NCBI GenBank assembly: GCA_017458065.1
Contig: JAFTGD010000043.1
Coordinates: 124,001-188,000 of the forward strand
From: Oscillospiraceae bacterium
GTDB lineage: Bacteria; Bacillota; Clostridia; Oscillospirales; Oscillospiraceae
DNA length: 64,000 bases
Direction: 5' to 3'
Shown: one piece after another, positions 19,817-28,343 of the stretch
How positions within the stretch are numbered: the stretch's first letter is position 1
Layout of the letters: each line of letters begins with the position of its first letter
Translations under genes and position numbers: made by a program
Notes under the pieces: model-generated
What the model saw: the letters and a program-made list of their open reading frames with translations, nothing else
Told to the model about the DNA's origin: nothing
The model's database searches: none

Positions 19817-20440
19817 GTGACAGCACCGGAGCACCAAAGAGCGAAACAAGAGATGACAAAGTATGAAGTGACCATGACGCATACGGAGGAGAGTCTGACT
19901 GCGCTGGCTCACATGCAGTATGATCTCTTCTGTACAAGGAATTATATAGCGCGCACAATCCTGAGCATTGCGGTTGTAGTCATCGGCGCGATGAACTTTT
20001 CGCACTTCTGGGGGATTGCGCTGGTCGCTTACGGGGCTTATCTGATGACCAGCACCTACAGCTCGTCCAACCATACGGCGAAGAAGCTGACGGAGACGAT
20101 CAGGGCTTCCGGAAAAGGGTTTCCCTCGTCCCGATATTGTTTTACCGACAAGGGAATTGAGATCACTTTTCATCCGGGGAAAGAAGACGAGGAAAAGCTT
20201 TCACCGGTCGGTTACGGAGACCTGATCAAGCTGGGCGAGGATATGAATTATTTCTATCTGTTTCCCAACTCAACCGGAGGGTACTGTGTCCCGAAGAAAG
20301 ACCTTGGGGAGAAAGAAAAGAGCTTCTCACAGTTTATCGAACAGAAAACCGGGAAAACGTTTTATCGGAGACGTCCGACGCCTCTGCAGAGGCTGCGGGA
20401 CTGGCTGCGGGCAAGAAACAGCGAGCCGGAGCATCTGTAA
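19817..20440 (+). CDS. YcxB-like membrane protein
   Basis: The 207-residue product has two adjacent membrane segments (YIARTILSIAVVVIGAM and FWGIALVAYGAYLM, about residues 47-85) and a soluble C-terminal half containing CFTDKGIEITFHPG, YGDLIKLGEDMNYFYLF and GGYCVPKKDL. This matches the YcxB family, whose function is unknown. The GTG at 19817 is chosen because GGAGG lies 7 bases upstream; in-frame ATGs at 19754, 19784 and 19853 have poorer sites. It faces the TRAP operon tail to tail. Confidence 0.7.
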   Translation: MTAPEHQRAKQEMTKYEVTMTHTEESLTALAHMQYDLFCTRNYIARTILSIAVVVIGAMNFSHFWGIALVAYGAYLMTSTYSSSNHTAKKLTETIRASGKGFPSSRYCFTDKGIEITFHPGKEDEEKLSPVGYGDLIKLGEDMNYFYLFPNSTGGYCVPKKDLGEKEKSFSQFIEQKTGKTFYRRRPTPLQRLRDWLRARNSEPEHL

Positions 20441-20494
20441 CACGGAGTCCCGGGAAGAAGCTAACCCCTAATGATCACAACATGATATACAAAA

Positions 20495-20540
20495 AGAGAC
20501 CGAATACGCGGATGGACTGCGTATTCAGTCTCTCTTTTTT
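20495..20540. terminator. Bidirectional terminator between the YcxB-like gene and the TRAP operon
   Basis: A 15-bp stem with one mismatch (arms 20495-20509 and 20519-20533) is flanked by AAAAA on the left and TTTTTT on the right. It serves both converging transcripts. Confidence 0.85.
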
Positions 20541-20576
20541 CGGTCAAGACCGGGGAAACAAGGCTAAAGTTGGGTC

Positions 20577-21905
20577 CTAGAAGTTGACCAGGTTGCCGCT
20601 GGCAGTGCCGTAGATCATATCCGGTACAACCGTGACAAGCCAGGGAACGAAGGTGATAAGAATCAGGACAAGGAACAGGCACACAATAAACGGCCAGACT
20701 TCCTTGATAAAATCTCCGATCCGGCAGCCGGTGATGCCGCAGGTGGTAAACATCATGGAACCGAAAGGAGGCGTAATGCCGCCGATCATGATGTTGACGA
20801 TGCAGACAAGACCGAAGTGAATGGTATCGATACCAAGATTCTTCGCAACCGGCAGAAGCAGAGGTGTTGCGATCATCAGAGCAGCTCCGCCTTCGAGGAA
20901 CATACCCATAAACAGCAGCACGACGTTGACCAGCATCAGGAATACGTATTTGTTGGTGGTAAGCGTGGTGATAGAAGCCGCGACAATCTTCGGCAGGTTG
21001 ATCATGCTCATGTAATAGCCGAAGGTGCTGGCCGAGACCATGATCAACACGACGCTGGAGGTCCCGGAAATGGTGTCCAGCATGATGGGGATGAAGTGCT
21101 TTGTGAACTCCAGCTTCCGGTAAACAAACTTGCCGATGACAAAGCAGTACAGGACTGCAACCGCGCCGCCTTCGGCCGGCGTAAACAGACCGAAGCGCAT
21201 ACCGAGGATGATGCCGAAGGGGAAGAACAGACCCCAGAAGGAGATAAACGCCTGCTTCAGCACTTCCTTTACGGGCGGGAACTTGTCGCGGGTGGTGGGA
21301 TAGTTGCGTTTGTGGGCGATGATCGTCACGACGATCATCATGGAAATACTCATCAGGATGCCGGGCACATAACCGGCGGCAAAAATACGGCCAAGAGAAG
21401 CCTGTGCAATCAAAGAATAGACGATCAGGTTGACTCCGGGAGGAATAACCGGCGTTGCGGCGGAAGAGGCGGCGGTGATTGCGGCGGAGAACTGTTTGGA
21501 GTATCCGCGCTTCTCCATCTCGGGCACCAGCATCTTTGACTGCATGGCGCAGTCCGCGTTGGCGGAGCCGGAGCAGCCTCCCATCAGCATGCTCAGCAGG
21601 ACATTGACCTGTGCAAGACCGCCTTTCATATGGCCGGTGACACATTCGCAAAAGTCCATAAGCTTATCTGCGATACCGCCATAGTTCATGACGGAACCGG
21701 ACATGACGAAGAAGGGGATGGCCAGCATGGAGAAAGAGCCGGTGGAGTTCATAACTTTCTGGAGAATGGTCCAGGGCTGAACGGTTGTGTTGATAAACAG
21801 GAAATAAAAGAAGGTGGAACCGAACAGCGCATAGACAATGGGCATTCCAAGGAAATAGAGAATGAAGACGAGGAAAATGGGAATCAGATTTGTAAATGTC
21901 AACAT
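20577..21905 (-). CDS. dctM: TRAP transporter large permease (DctM)
   Basis: DctM forms the main channel of TRAP transporters, which take up acids such as C4-dicarboxylates, sialic acid or sugar acids using a sodium gradient. The 442-residue product is highly hydrophobic with about 12 predicted helices and typical family stretches: ILQKVMNSTGSFSMLAIPFF, GGCSGSANADCAMQSKMLVP and ITAASSAATPVIPPGVNLIV. Its start overlaps the DctQ stop (TGATG), so the two are coupled. It is the last gene of the three-gene operon. The substrate is not readable from the sequence. Confidence 0.93.
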   Translation of the reverse strand: MLTFTNLIPIFLVFILYFLGMPIVYALFGSTFFYFLFINTTVQPWTILQKVMNSTGSFSMLAIPFFVMSGSVMNYGGIADKLMDFCECVTGHMKGGLAQVNVLLSMLMGGCSGSANADCAMQSKMLVPEMEKRGYSKQFSAAITAASSAATPVIPPGVNLIVYSLIAQASLGRIFAAGYVPGILMSISMMIVVTIIAHKRNYPTTRDKFPPVKEVLKQAFISFWGLFFPFGIILGMRFGLFTPAEGGAVAVLYCFVIGKFVYRKLEFTKHFIPIMLDTISGTSSVVLIMVSASTFGYYMSMINLPKIVAASITTLTTNKYVFLMLVNVVLLFMGMFLEGGAALMIATPLLLPVAKNLGIDTIHFGLVCIVNIMIGGITPPFGSMMFTTCGITGCRIGDFIKEVWPFIVCLFLVLILITFVPWLVTVVPDMIYGTASGNLVNF

Positions 21906-22498
21906 CAGTATGCGCCTCCTCCTTCTTCAATTTCCTCAACTCCGCCTTCGGGCTTTTTCTTGATAATATGAAGGCGGTCACGAAGGAAGAAATAGACGGC
22001 ATAAATCAGCGACAGGCCAAAGCCGAGAGGAACAGCGATGCCCGTATACCATTTGGGGATACGCAACGTGTCCGTCAGGGTCAATTTGATCTGCCCCACG
22101 TACTTAAGCGCACCGTCTACCTGTTGGAAAATAATGCCGCGTTTCCAGATCAGGTTGCAGACATACTGTGCGCTGATATAAGTCAGCAGAATCAGAATCA
22201 GAATCTGGACGATATCCATCACAAACTCGATGATCTCGCGGGCTTTCCCATGAACCAGGTTGACAACAATGTCGACGCCTAGGTGCGCATGCCTGCGGTG
22301 CGCATAAGCGCTTCCCATAAAGACAGTCCAGATAAAGAGGCCGGTAACCACTTCATCAGTCCACTTAATGGGATTGTTCAGGAAGTAGCGAAAGATGACG
22401 TTGGCATTGACGAGAATCACGCAGACGGTAAGAGTCACACCGCAGATTACCGCGTCAAGATTGGTCAGTATTCGCATCAAAAGTGATTTCTTTTTCAT
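21905..22498 (-). CDS. dctQ: TRAP transporter small permease (DctQ)
   Basis: This is the small membrane subunit that pairs with DctM. The 197-residue product has four predicted helices: LDAVICGVTLTVCVILVNAN, a segment with VTGLFIWTVFMGSAYAHRR, IVQILILILLTYISAQYV and a last one with IAVPLGFGLSLIYAVYFFL. The HAHLGVDIVV motif after helix 2 is typical of DctQ. It has an unusually acidic C-terminal tail (KKPEGGVEEIEEGGG). It lies between the binding protein and DctM on the same transcript. Confidence 0.88.
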   Translation of the reverse strand: MKKKSLLMRILTNLDAVICGVTLTVCVILVNANVIFRYFLNNPIKWTDEVVTGLFIWTVFMGSAYAHRRHAHLGVDIVVNLVHGKAREIIEFVMDIVQILILILLTYISAQYVCNLIWKRGIIFQQVDGALKYVGQIKLTLTDTLRIPKWYTGIAVPLGFGLSLIYAVYFFLRDRLHIIKKKPEGGVEEIEEGGGAY

Positions 22499-22555
22499 AA
22501 GCGATCCTTAAATAAACAAAGAATGAAAGAACCAGAGAAGAGGCTAATATCCGAC

Positions 22556-22585
22556 ATGGACTGCCCGATAAATCGGGCAGTCCAT
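22556..22585 (-). other. Intercistronic 13-bp perfect hairpin between DctP and DctQ
   Basis: ATGGACTGCCCGA pairs perfectly with TCGGGCAGTCCAT across a TAAA loop, with no T run on the minus strand. It occupies the same place as the hairpin after the sugar-binding-protein gene at 8915, and probably raises DctP relative to the permeases. Confidence 0.7.
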
Positions 22586-22625
22586 CGGAATGTGTCATTC
22601 GTATAAGAGACTTGCCAAATGGAAA

Positions 22626-23660
22626 TCAGGCGGCTTTCTCCGCACGGAAAGCGGTGAGGAGGTCAACCAGTTCCTGATGCAGGTCGGGGTTGGCGCCGTA
22701 CTCTTCAACGATCCAGTCATAAACAGGCGCGCAGGCTTCGGTGAAGGCGTCGATGTCGACTTCATTCCAGGTCACGCCGTCTTCGGTCTTCATCTTGTCG
22801 ATCTGGACCTGCTCATCGTCAGCGCAGGAGGTCTGCTCCCACATACCGAACTCCAGAGCGCACTCATCAAGGATGTCGCGCCACTTCTCGGGGATGGTCT
22901 CATAGACATCTTCCGCCATGAACAGCCAACGGGTTGCGATGAAGTGGTTGGTCAGAGCGACCTTCTTGACCAGCTCATAGGGGGCGCCGGCACCGGCGAG
23001 GGTGGAGGTGGAGCCTTCAAAGCCGTCAACAACACCGGAGGAGATGGAGGAGAGGCACTCGGTGAAGCTCATGGGAACCGGGGTGGCGCCCAGGCACTCG
23101 ATGGTCTTAATGAACAGAGGAGCGGTGGTAGAGCGGAGCTTGACACCGTTCAAATCAGCGGGGGTGTAGACGTCCTTGTTGGTGACGACGGAACGATAAC
23201 CGAAGGAGTAATGGGTGTCGAGCAGGTGGATGTTCTCCTCAGCCAGACGGTCCGTGATGTCCTTCATGATGTCAGAATCCATCACATAGTTGTATTCTTC
23301 ATCATTCGTGAAGAGCATCGGGCCGGCCAGAACCGCGCAGTCACCGACATACTCGGCGAACAGGGAGGGCTCTTCTAGGCCGATCCAGTTGTCGCCGTTG
23401 TAGGCGTGAACCAGAGAGTCGGCATAGCAGTCCAGCTCGTTCAGACCGTGATAGGTGACGGTGATGTGGCCTTCGGTCCGCTCGGTAACTGCTTCGGCAA
23501 AAAGCTCGGCAGCCTTGTAGTTCCACTCTGCGGGGTTAAAGACGTTGGAGTAGGTCAGGTCGATGTGATAATCATCTGCGTCGTCGGCAAAGGCCGTGCC
23601 GGTTGCCGCGAGGGAGAAGATCATTGCCATCGCCATCAGCATTGCGAGGAGTTTCTTCAT
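22626..23660 (-). CDS. dctP: TRAP transporter substrate-binding protein (DctP)
   Basis: DctP is the secreted receptor of the TRAP system. The 344-residue product begins with a signal peptide (MKKLLAMLMAMAMIFSLAAT, then GTAFA) and continues with the DctP fold, including LRSTTAPLFIKTIECLGATP, the segment that normally carries the Arg that binds the substrate carboxylate, and GVVDGFEGS. The ATG at 23660 follows AAAGGAAG at a good distance; an ATG at 23681 would add seven basic residues. A strong promoter lies about 180 bases upstream, leaving a long leader. Confidence 0.9.
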   Translation of the reverse strand: MKKLLAMLMAMAMIFSLAATGTAFADDADDYHIDLTYSNVFNPAEWNYKAAELFAEAVTERTEGHITVTYHGLNELDCYADSLVHAYNGDNWIGLEEPSLFAEYVGDCAVLAGPMLFTNDEEYNYVMDSDIMKDITDRLAEENIHLLDTHYSFGYRSVVTNKDVYTPADLNGVKLRSTTAPLFIKTIECLGATPVPMSFTECLSSISSGVVDGFEGSTSTLAGAGAPYELVKKVALTNHFIATRWLFMAEDVYETIPEKWRDILDECALEFGMWEQTSCADDEQVQIDKMKTEDGVTWNEVDIDAFTEACAPVYDWIVEEYGANPDLHQELVDLLTAFRAEKAA

Positions 23661-23754
23661 GTGTTTTTTCTTCCTTTTCATTAAATATTTGGTTATAAAA
23701 TCGTGCAGCGCACGTTAAACCACACAGGGGTGCCCGACCGTCTGCGGGCAAATT

Positions 23755-23874
23755 CAAAATGTATCGGAGTACCATAATATTGATATCTTTATGACATCTC
23801 TACATTTTGGAGTTGAAAAAATATAAAGAAGCTGTGAATATTGTCTAAAATATACGCGCAAAACCCCAAAATGT
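23755..23874. repeat. Three CAAAATGT boxes around the dctP promoter
   Basis: CAAAATGT occurs at 23755-23762 and 23867-23874, and inverted (ACATTTTG) at 23802-23809. The last two extend to a 9-bp inverted repeat (ACATTTTGG / CCAAAATGT). One copy overlaps the -35 box and the others lie in the leader, a typical arrangement for a repressor that loops DNA. Confidence 0.5.
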
Positions 23875-23877
23875 CAA
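23849..23877 (-). promoter_or_regulatory. Sigma-A promoter of the TRAP operon
   Basis: On the minus strand TTGACA (plus 23872-23877), 17 bases, TATATT (plus 23849-23854). The start of transcription near 23842 gives a leader of about 180 bases. Confidence 0.8.
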
Positions 23878-24058
23878 TGTCTTTGACGAGACGCTGATTA
23901 TTTTAGGATGATTGCACAAATCTGAGCGAAGAATTTTGTGATAATTGGATATTGACATTTCCGCACTGTGAAAACACAGGACAACATCAGACCGCGGACG
24001 GCGGACAGATGCGTGAGGAGCCTTGAAAAGGGTCATGCCGAGAAATCGTCTTTTGGTA

Positions 24059-24087
24059 TTGACAATTGTGTGAAAATGAAGTATTCT
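24059..24087 (+). promoter_or_regulatory. Sigma-A promoter for the glycerol-1-phosphate dehydrogenase gene
   Basis: TTGACA (24059-24064), 17 bases, TATTCT (24082-24087). Confidence 0.75.
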
Positions 24088-24161
24088 CAAAAGACAAAAA
24101 CCACCGTTTTTGAGCATGTTGAACAAAAACGAGAGGAATATAGAAGGAGAGTTGTTGCCCT

Positions 24162-25400
24162 ATGATTATGAATTGCGCGCAGTACACCGGACCCTGCCGC
24201 TGCGGCCGCACCCACACGCTGGAGACCAAAAAGGTCGTTGTGGATTACGGCGCTCTGGACCATTTTGAGGAGTACATGGAGGAGCTCGGCCTTACCGGCA
24301 GAAGAGCGGTCGTCTATGATACCGTCATCTATAAGCTGACGGAGGGCAAGCATGTCAAGGCCGATCAGGAGATTGTCCTCGAGTCCAAAGGCCTCTTCTC
24401 GGAAAAGGGCCTGATTGAGAACATGATGAAGCAGCTGGATCACCCGGATGTCATCGTGGCCTTCGGCGCCGGCACGATCATGGACTTCGGCCGCTATCCG
24501 GCCTATCAGCTGGGGATCCCCTTTGTCGCCATCCCGACGCTGGCAAGCTCTGACGGCTTCACAGCCAATATCTGCTCCATTGTCATCGACGGACAGAAGA
24601 AGTCCATCCCCATGAAGGCGCCGGAACTGGTTGTCGCCGACCTCGATATCATCAAGGGCGCGCCTGCCCGTCTGGTTGCCAGCGGCATCAACGACATTCT
24701 GGCCAAGTATATCTCCCTGGTCGACTGGCGCATTGCAAAGATCGTCGACGGTGAGTATTACTGCCCGATGGTGGCGGAGCTTGCCGAGCACGCGCTGGCT
24801 CTGATGCAGGATGCGGCGGACAAGTATGCGGAGACCGGTATCGCCGATCACGAGGCCATGACCATGGCCCAGATGGAGAGCGGCCTGACCATGCAGCTGC
24901 TGGATCACTCCCGCGCCGCCTCCGGCGCCGAGCACCTGATGGCGCACCTGGTGGAGATGAAGCCACCGCGCTTTGAGAAGGCGGAGGGCATCCACGGCGA
25001 GTGCGTCGGCGTCGGTACCTTCCGCTGCTGCCAGCTGTATCACGAGCTGGCGCAGAAGACTCCGAAGGCGAAGCCCTTTGAGCCGCTGACCAGAGACTGG
25101 GTGCTGGAGAAGTTCGGCGAACGCCTTTGCGACGGTATCATGAAGGAGAACGAGAACGACGTGCTCGGTACCTTCGATCCGCAGAACATTGTGGATCACT
25201 GGGACGAGATCAAAGAGCTCATTGCGACCATCCCACCGGTCGAGAAGATGGAGAAGCTCTACAAGGACTGCGGCTGCAAGTATCTGCCGGAACACATCGG
25301 GATCGATCCGTCGCTCTCCGATGAGATGCTGCCGATCTCCGCGGCCATCCGCAACCGCCTGACCCTGGTGCGGATGATGAGAGTGCTGGACTTCGATTAA
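24162..25400 (+). CDS. sn-Glycerol-1-phosphate dehydrogenase, AraM/EgsA family
   Basis: AraM/EgsA enzymes reduce dihydroxyacetone phosphate to sn-glycerol-1-phosphate, the stereoisomer used in archaeal lipids. The 412-residue protein has the Rossmann-type NAD(P)-binding part (VIVAFGAGTIMDFGRYPAYQ, IPTLASSDGFTANICSIVI) and the metal-binding C-terminal part, with likely ligands Asp in GINDILAKY, His in GAEHLMAHL and His in GIHGECVGV. It fits AraM better than glycerol dehydrogenase because of the ASSDGFTAN segment. GAAGGAGAG precedes the ATG. No arabinose genes are nearby. In Bacillus the homologue serves heptaprenylglyceryl phosphate synthesis; the role here is open. Confidence 0.88.
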   Translation: MIMNCAQYTGPCRCGRTHTLETKKVVVDYGALDHFEEYMEELGLTGRRAVVYDTVIYKLTEGKHVKADQEIVLESKGLFSEKGLIENMMKQLDHPDVIVAFGAGTIMDFGRYPAYQLGIPFVAIPTLASSDGFTANICSIVIDGQKKSIPMKAPELVVADLDIIKGAPARLVASGINDILAKYISLVDWRIAKIVDGEYYCPMVAELAEHALALMQDAADKYAETGIADHEAMTMAQMESGLTMQLLDHSRAASGAEHLMAHLVEMKPPRFEKAEGIHGECVGVGTFRCCQLYHELAQKTPKAKPFEPLTRDWVLEKFGERLCDGIMKENENDVLGTFDPQNIVDHWDEIKELIATIPPVEKMEKLYKDCGCKYLPEHIGIDPSLSDEMLPISAAIRNRLTLVRMMRVLDFD

Positions 25401-25418
25401 GCAAGGATGATCTGATAC

Positions 25419-25447
25419 GTGTTCCCCCGCCGCGTGCGGGGGAACAC
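25419..25447 (+). terminator. Hairpin after the glycerol-1-phosphate dehydrogenase gene
   Basis: A perfect 12-bp GC-rich stem (GTGTTCCCCCGC / GCGGGGGAACAC) with loop CGCGT. No T run follows, so some transcription may continue into the MgtC-type gene. Confidence 0.6.
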
Positions 25448-25470
25448 CGTTTCGGGAAGGAGAGATTGGG

Positions 25471-26217
25471 ATGTCCCATGTATTAACCCTGCGAGATTTG
25501 TTTCTCGGCAACCTGAGCCTGCCTCAGAATATCGATTTCTGCCTGAGACTGCTTCTTGCCTGCATCTGCGGCGCCTCCATCGGCGTGGAGCGCAGCAGGC
25601 ACTTTAAAGAGGCGGGCGTCCGGACGCACGTGATCGTCTGTATGGGGGCGGCCCTTGCGATGATCGTGTCCAAATACGGCTTTGTGGATCTGACGCTTGC
25701 GGGCGGAGATCCGTTTCCGGGGACGCGCGGCGCGGACCCCGCCCGTGTGGCGGCACAGGTCATCAGCGGCATCAGCTTTCTCGGCGCGGGCGTCATCTTC
25801 AAGCGTGAGGGTCTGGTGCGCGGCCTGACAACGGCCGCGGGCATCTGGATCACGGCTGCGATCGGTCTGGCCGTCGGTTCCGGGATGCTGATGGTGGGCC
25901 TCTTTACGGCCGTCGTGGTATGCGTCCTGCAGGTCATCATGCACAAATTTATCTTCGGGCCGGACGCCTATGCCACCAACCAGCTGCATTTTACGGTCAA
26001 GAACGGCTATGATTTCAACCACGCCCTGAACGAGCAGATGGAGAAGTGGGACGGCACGGTGCTGGAGAGCGCCTTTGCGCGGAACCAGGAGGACGGGACG
26101 ACGGACTATGACCTGACCGTTCGCCGCCGCAAGGAGATCAGCTATGCGGAGATGAAGGAATTCATTGCCCAGCATGAGGAGATCATCTCGGCTACCAACA
26201 GCTCGGCCAAAAAGTAA
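25471..26217 (+). CDS. MgtC/SapB family membrane protein
   Basis: The 248-residue protein has the MgtC membrane domain: LRLLLACICGASIGVERSRH, then THVIVCMGAALAMIVSKYG, the signature VAAQVISGISFLGAGVIF and GLTTAAGIWITAAIGLAVG. A soluble ACT-like C-terminal domain follows. MgtC proteins are linked to growth at low magnesium and, in Salmonella, modulate the F-type ATP synthase. A strong AAGGAGAG precedes the start. It may be cotranscribed with the preceding dehydrogenase and is closed by a strong terminator. Confidence 0.9.
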   Translation: MSHVLTLRDLFLGNLSLPQNIDFCLRLLLACICGASIGVERSRHFKEAGVRTHVIVCMGAALAMIVSKYGFVDLTLAGGDPFPGTRGADPARVAAQVISGISFLGAGVIFKREGLVRGLTTAAGIWITAAIGLAVGSGMLMVGLFTAVVVCVLQVIMHKFIFGPDAYATNQLHFTVKNGYDFNHALNEQMEKWDGTVLESAFARNQEDGTTDYDLTVRRRKEISYAEMKEFIAQHEEIISATNSSAKK

Positions 26218-26243
26218 AAAAAGCCCCTTACAGGATAAAGCGG

Positions 26244-26289
26244 AAAGCAGCGGAGCGCGGTCTCTCCAGACCGGGGTTCCGCTGCTTTT
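26244..26289 (+). terminator. Terminator after the MgtC-type gene
   Basis: A two-part stem (AAAGCAGCGGA / TCCGCTGCTTT with inner CGGTCT / AGACCG) is followed by a TTTT run at 26286-26289. Confidence 0.8.
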
Positions 26290-26337
26290 CGGCATCCTTC
26301 CCCGCACGTTTTATGACAATCTTTTTTATAACAAGGC

Positions 26338-26366
26338 TTGACGTTTTCAGCCCCTGCTGGTATCAT
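26338..26366 (+). promoter_or_regulatory. Promoter for the MATE gene and perhaps the genes after it
   Basis: TTGACG (26338-26343), 17 bases, TATCAT (26361-26366). No terminator is evident until 33093, so this promoter may drive the whole run from the MATE gene to malic enzyme. Confidence 0.65.
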
Positions 26367-26415
26367 CTTTAAGTTACGGATAGAATGAGACGCAGAAGGG
26401 AAACAGAACGAAAAA

Positions 26416-27786
26416 ATGAACCTATTTCAGGCTGTAGATATGCGGGAGGGGCATCCGGTTAAGCAGATTGTCCGCTTTGCCATCCCGATGCTGTTGGGCA
26501 ACATCGCGCAACAGCTGTATAACACCGTGGACAGCATCATTGTCGGCCGTTTTGTCGGGGACAACGCCCTGGCAGCTGTGGGCAGCGCCGGGCCGATTCT
26601 GAACCTGATGCTGGTCCTGTTTATCGGCATCTCGGTGGGCGCCAGCATCATGGTATCGCAGTACTTCGGCGCCGGGATGAAGGAAGACCTCTCCAAGACC
26701 GTCGCCTGCTGCATCACGACGACGGGCGTCGCGTCACTGTTTATCATGATCGTGGGTCCGCTGCTGGCTGGCCCGCTGCTCCGGCTGCTGAATACGCCGG
26801 ACAGCGTGATCGGCTGGTGCCGGTCCTACCTCACCATCATCTTTGTGGGCATCGCGGGCGGCGGATACTACAACATCATGAGCGGTGTCCTGCGCGGTCT
26901 GGGCGACTCGGCCTCCGCGCTCTACTATCTGCTGGTGGCCACGGGGGTCAACATCGTGCTGGACTATGTGTTTGTGGCCAAGTTCGGCATGGGAGTGCCC
27001 GGCGTCGCGTGGGCGACGGTCATTGCACAGGTGATCTCGGCGGTGCTGGCCGTGCGCAAAATCCTGCGAATGACCGAGATCTTCCAGATCAAAAAAGAAT
27101 ATCTTCTGCCCGAGAAGCGCTATACCGGCTCTCTGGTCAAGCTGGGCCTGCCCTCCGGCGTCACCCAGGCGATCTTTTCCATGTCGATGATCATTGTCCA
27201 GTCGCTGACCAACAGTTTCGGCGAGCAGTTTATCGCGGCCAACGTCATCGTCATGCGCATCGACGGCTTCGTGATGCTGCCGGCCTTCTCTCTCGGCACC
27301 GCCATGACCACCTTCGCCGGACAGAACATCGGCGCCGGCAGAATGGACCGGGTGACCCAGGGCGCGAGGCAGGGGACGCTGGCAGCCATGGGGATCTCTG
27401 CCGTCATCACGGTGCTGATTCTGCTCTTCGGGCGAGGCCTGATGGGCGTCTTTACCAGGACGCAGGAACTGATCGATCTGAGCTTTCGGATGATGCAGAT
27501 CCTCGCAGCGGGCTATATCGCCATGGAGGTCACGCAGTGCCTCTCCGGCATCATGCGCGGCGCGGGGGATACCGTGACGCCCATGTGGATCGCGATCGTC
27601 AATACCGTGGTGATCCGTGTTCCTCTGGCTTACGGGCTTGTGGCCTTCTCCAAAACGCCCGAACTGCCCCAGGGCGACTGCGCGATGATGTACGTCTCGC
27701 TGCTCTGCACCTGGGTGATCGGCGCGACCATCACCTTTGTGATGTACAAAACCGGACGTTGGAAGAAAAAGGCCAATCTGGTCTGA
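26416..27786 (+). CDS. MATE family multidrug/metabolite efflux transporter
   Basis: This is a 12-helix multidrug and toxic compound extrusion transporter (456 residues, standard length) that exports cationic compounds against a sodium or proton gradient. The N-terminal repeat begins MREGHPVKQIVRFAIPMLLG and contains NTVDSIIVGRFVGDNALAAVG, the usual family start. The second repeat begins near residue 240 (GLPSGVTQAIFSMSMIIVQ) with the internal similarity typical of the family. The gene has its own promoter. The substrate is unknown. Confidence 0.92.
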   Translation: MNLFQAVDMREGHPVKQIVRFAIPMLLGNIAQQLYNTVDSIIVGRFVGDNALAAVGSAGPILNLMLVLFIGISVGASIMVSQYFGAGMKEDLSKTVACCITTTGVASLFIMIVGPLLAGPLLRLLNTPDSVIGWCRSYLTIIFVGIAGGGYYNIMSGVLRGLGDSASALYYLLVATGVNIVLDYVFVAKFGMGVPGVAWATVIAQVISAVLAVRKILRMTEIFQIKKEYLLPEKRYTGSLVKLGLPSGVTQAIFSMSMIIVQSLTNSFGEQFIAANVIVMRIDGFVMLPAFSLGTAMTTFAGQNIGAGRMDRVTQGARQGTLAAMGISAVITVLILLFGRGLMGVFTRTQELIDLSFRMMQILAAGYIAMEVTQCLSGIMRGAGDTVTPMWIAIVNTVVIRVPLAYGLVAFSKTPELPQGDCAMMYVSLLCTWVIGATITFVMYKTGRWKKKANLV

Positions 27787-27818
27787 AAATAATAAGAAAT
27801 TAGAGAGGGAACAGGCAT

Positions 27819-28343
27819 ATGAAGTATACAGCTGCAGTCATTACCATCAGCGATAAGGGCTCACGGGGAGAGCGCGTCGACACCAGCGGCCCTGCGGTCA
27901 GAAGCATGCTGGAGGAGGCGGGCTTCGAGGTCGTCTATACCAGCATCATCCCGGACGAAATGGAACAGATCAAAGCCGAGCTGATCGCCTGTGCGGACGA
28001 GAAGAAAATCGCCCTCGTGATGACGACGGGCGGGACGGGCTTCTCCCAGCGGGATATCACCCCGGAGGCGACGCTCGCGGTGATCGAGCGCGAGACAAGA
28101 GGCATCCCGGAGGCAATGCGCTGGGCCAGCCTGCAGATCACACCTCGCGGCTGCCTGAGCCGCAGCGTTGCGGGGATCCGCGGCAAAACGCTGATCGTCA
28201 ATCTCCCCGGCAGCGAAAAAGCCGCGAAGGAGAACCTGGCGGCGGTGCTGGAGGCCATCTGCCACGGGATGGACATGCTCTTTGCCGACGGTTCCACTGA
28301 CCACGGCCATGAGCATCACCATCACCACCACGAGAATGGATAA
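27819..28343 (+). CDS. MogA/MoaB-type molybdopterin adenylyltransferase with a histidine-rich tail
   Basis: MogA adenylates molybdopterin before metal insertion. The 174-residue protein has the family elements: AVITISDKGSRGERVDTSGP at the start, VMTTGGTGFSQRDITPEAT near residue 70, and NLPGSEKAAKENLAAVL near 128. After the normal end it carries a tail with eight histidines (DHGHEHHHHHHENG), unusual for the family and suggestive of metal binding. No other molybdenum cofactor gene is in the window. The last 8 bases (ATGGATAA) overlap the start of the next gene. Confidence 0.88.
   Translation: MKYTAAVITISDKGSRGERVDTSGPAVRSMLEEAGFEVVYTSIIPDEMEQIKAELIACADEKKIALVMTTGGTGFSQRDITPEATLAVIERETRGIPEAMRWASLQITPRGCLSRSVAGIRGKTLIVNLPGSEKAAKENLAAVLEAICHGMDMLFADGSTDHGHEHHHHHHENG

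Larger units (their letters stand above)
23661..24161. other. Divergent control region between dctP and the glycerol-1-phosphate dehydrogenase gene
   Basis: This 501-base stretch is AT-rich compared with its surroundings. It holds the dctP promoter (23849-23877), three CAAAATGT boxes, the rightward promoter (24059-24087) and the leaders of both genes. Between about 23880 and 24055 I see no gene or clear structure. Confidence 0.7.
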
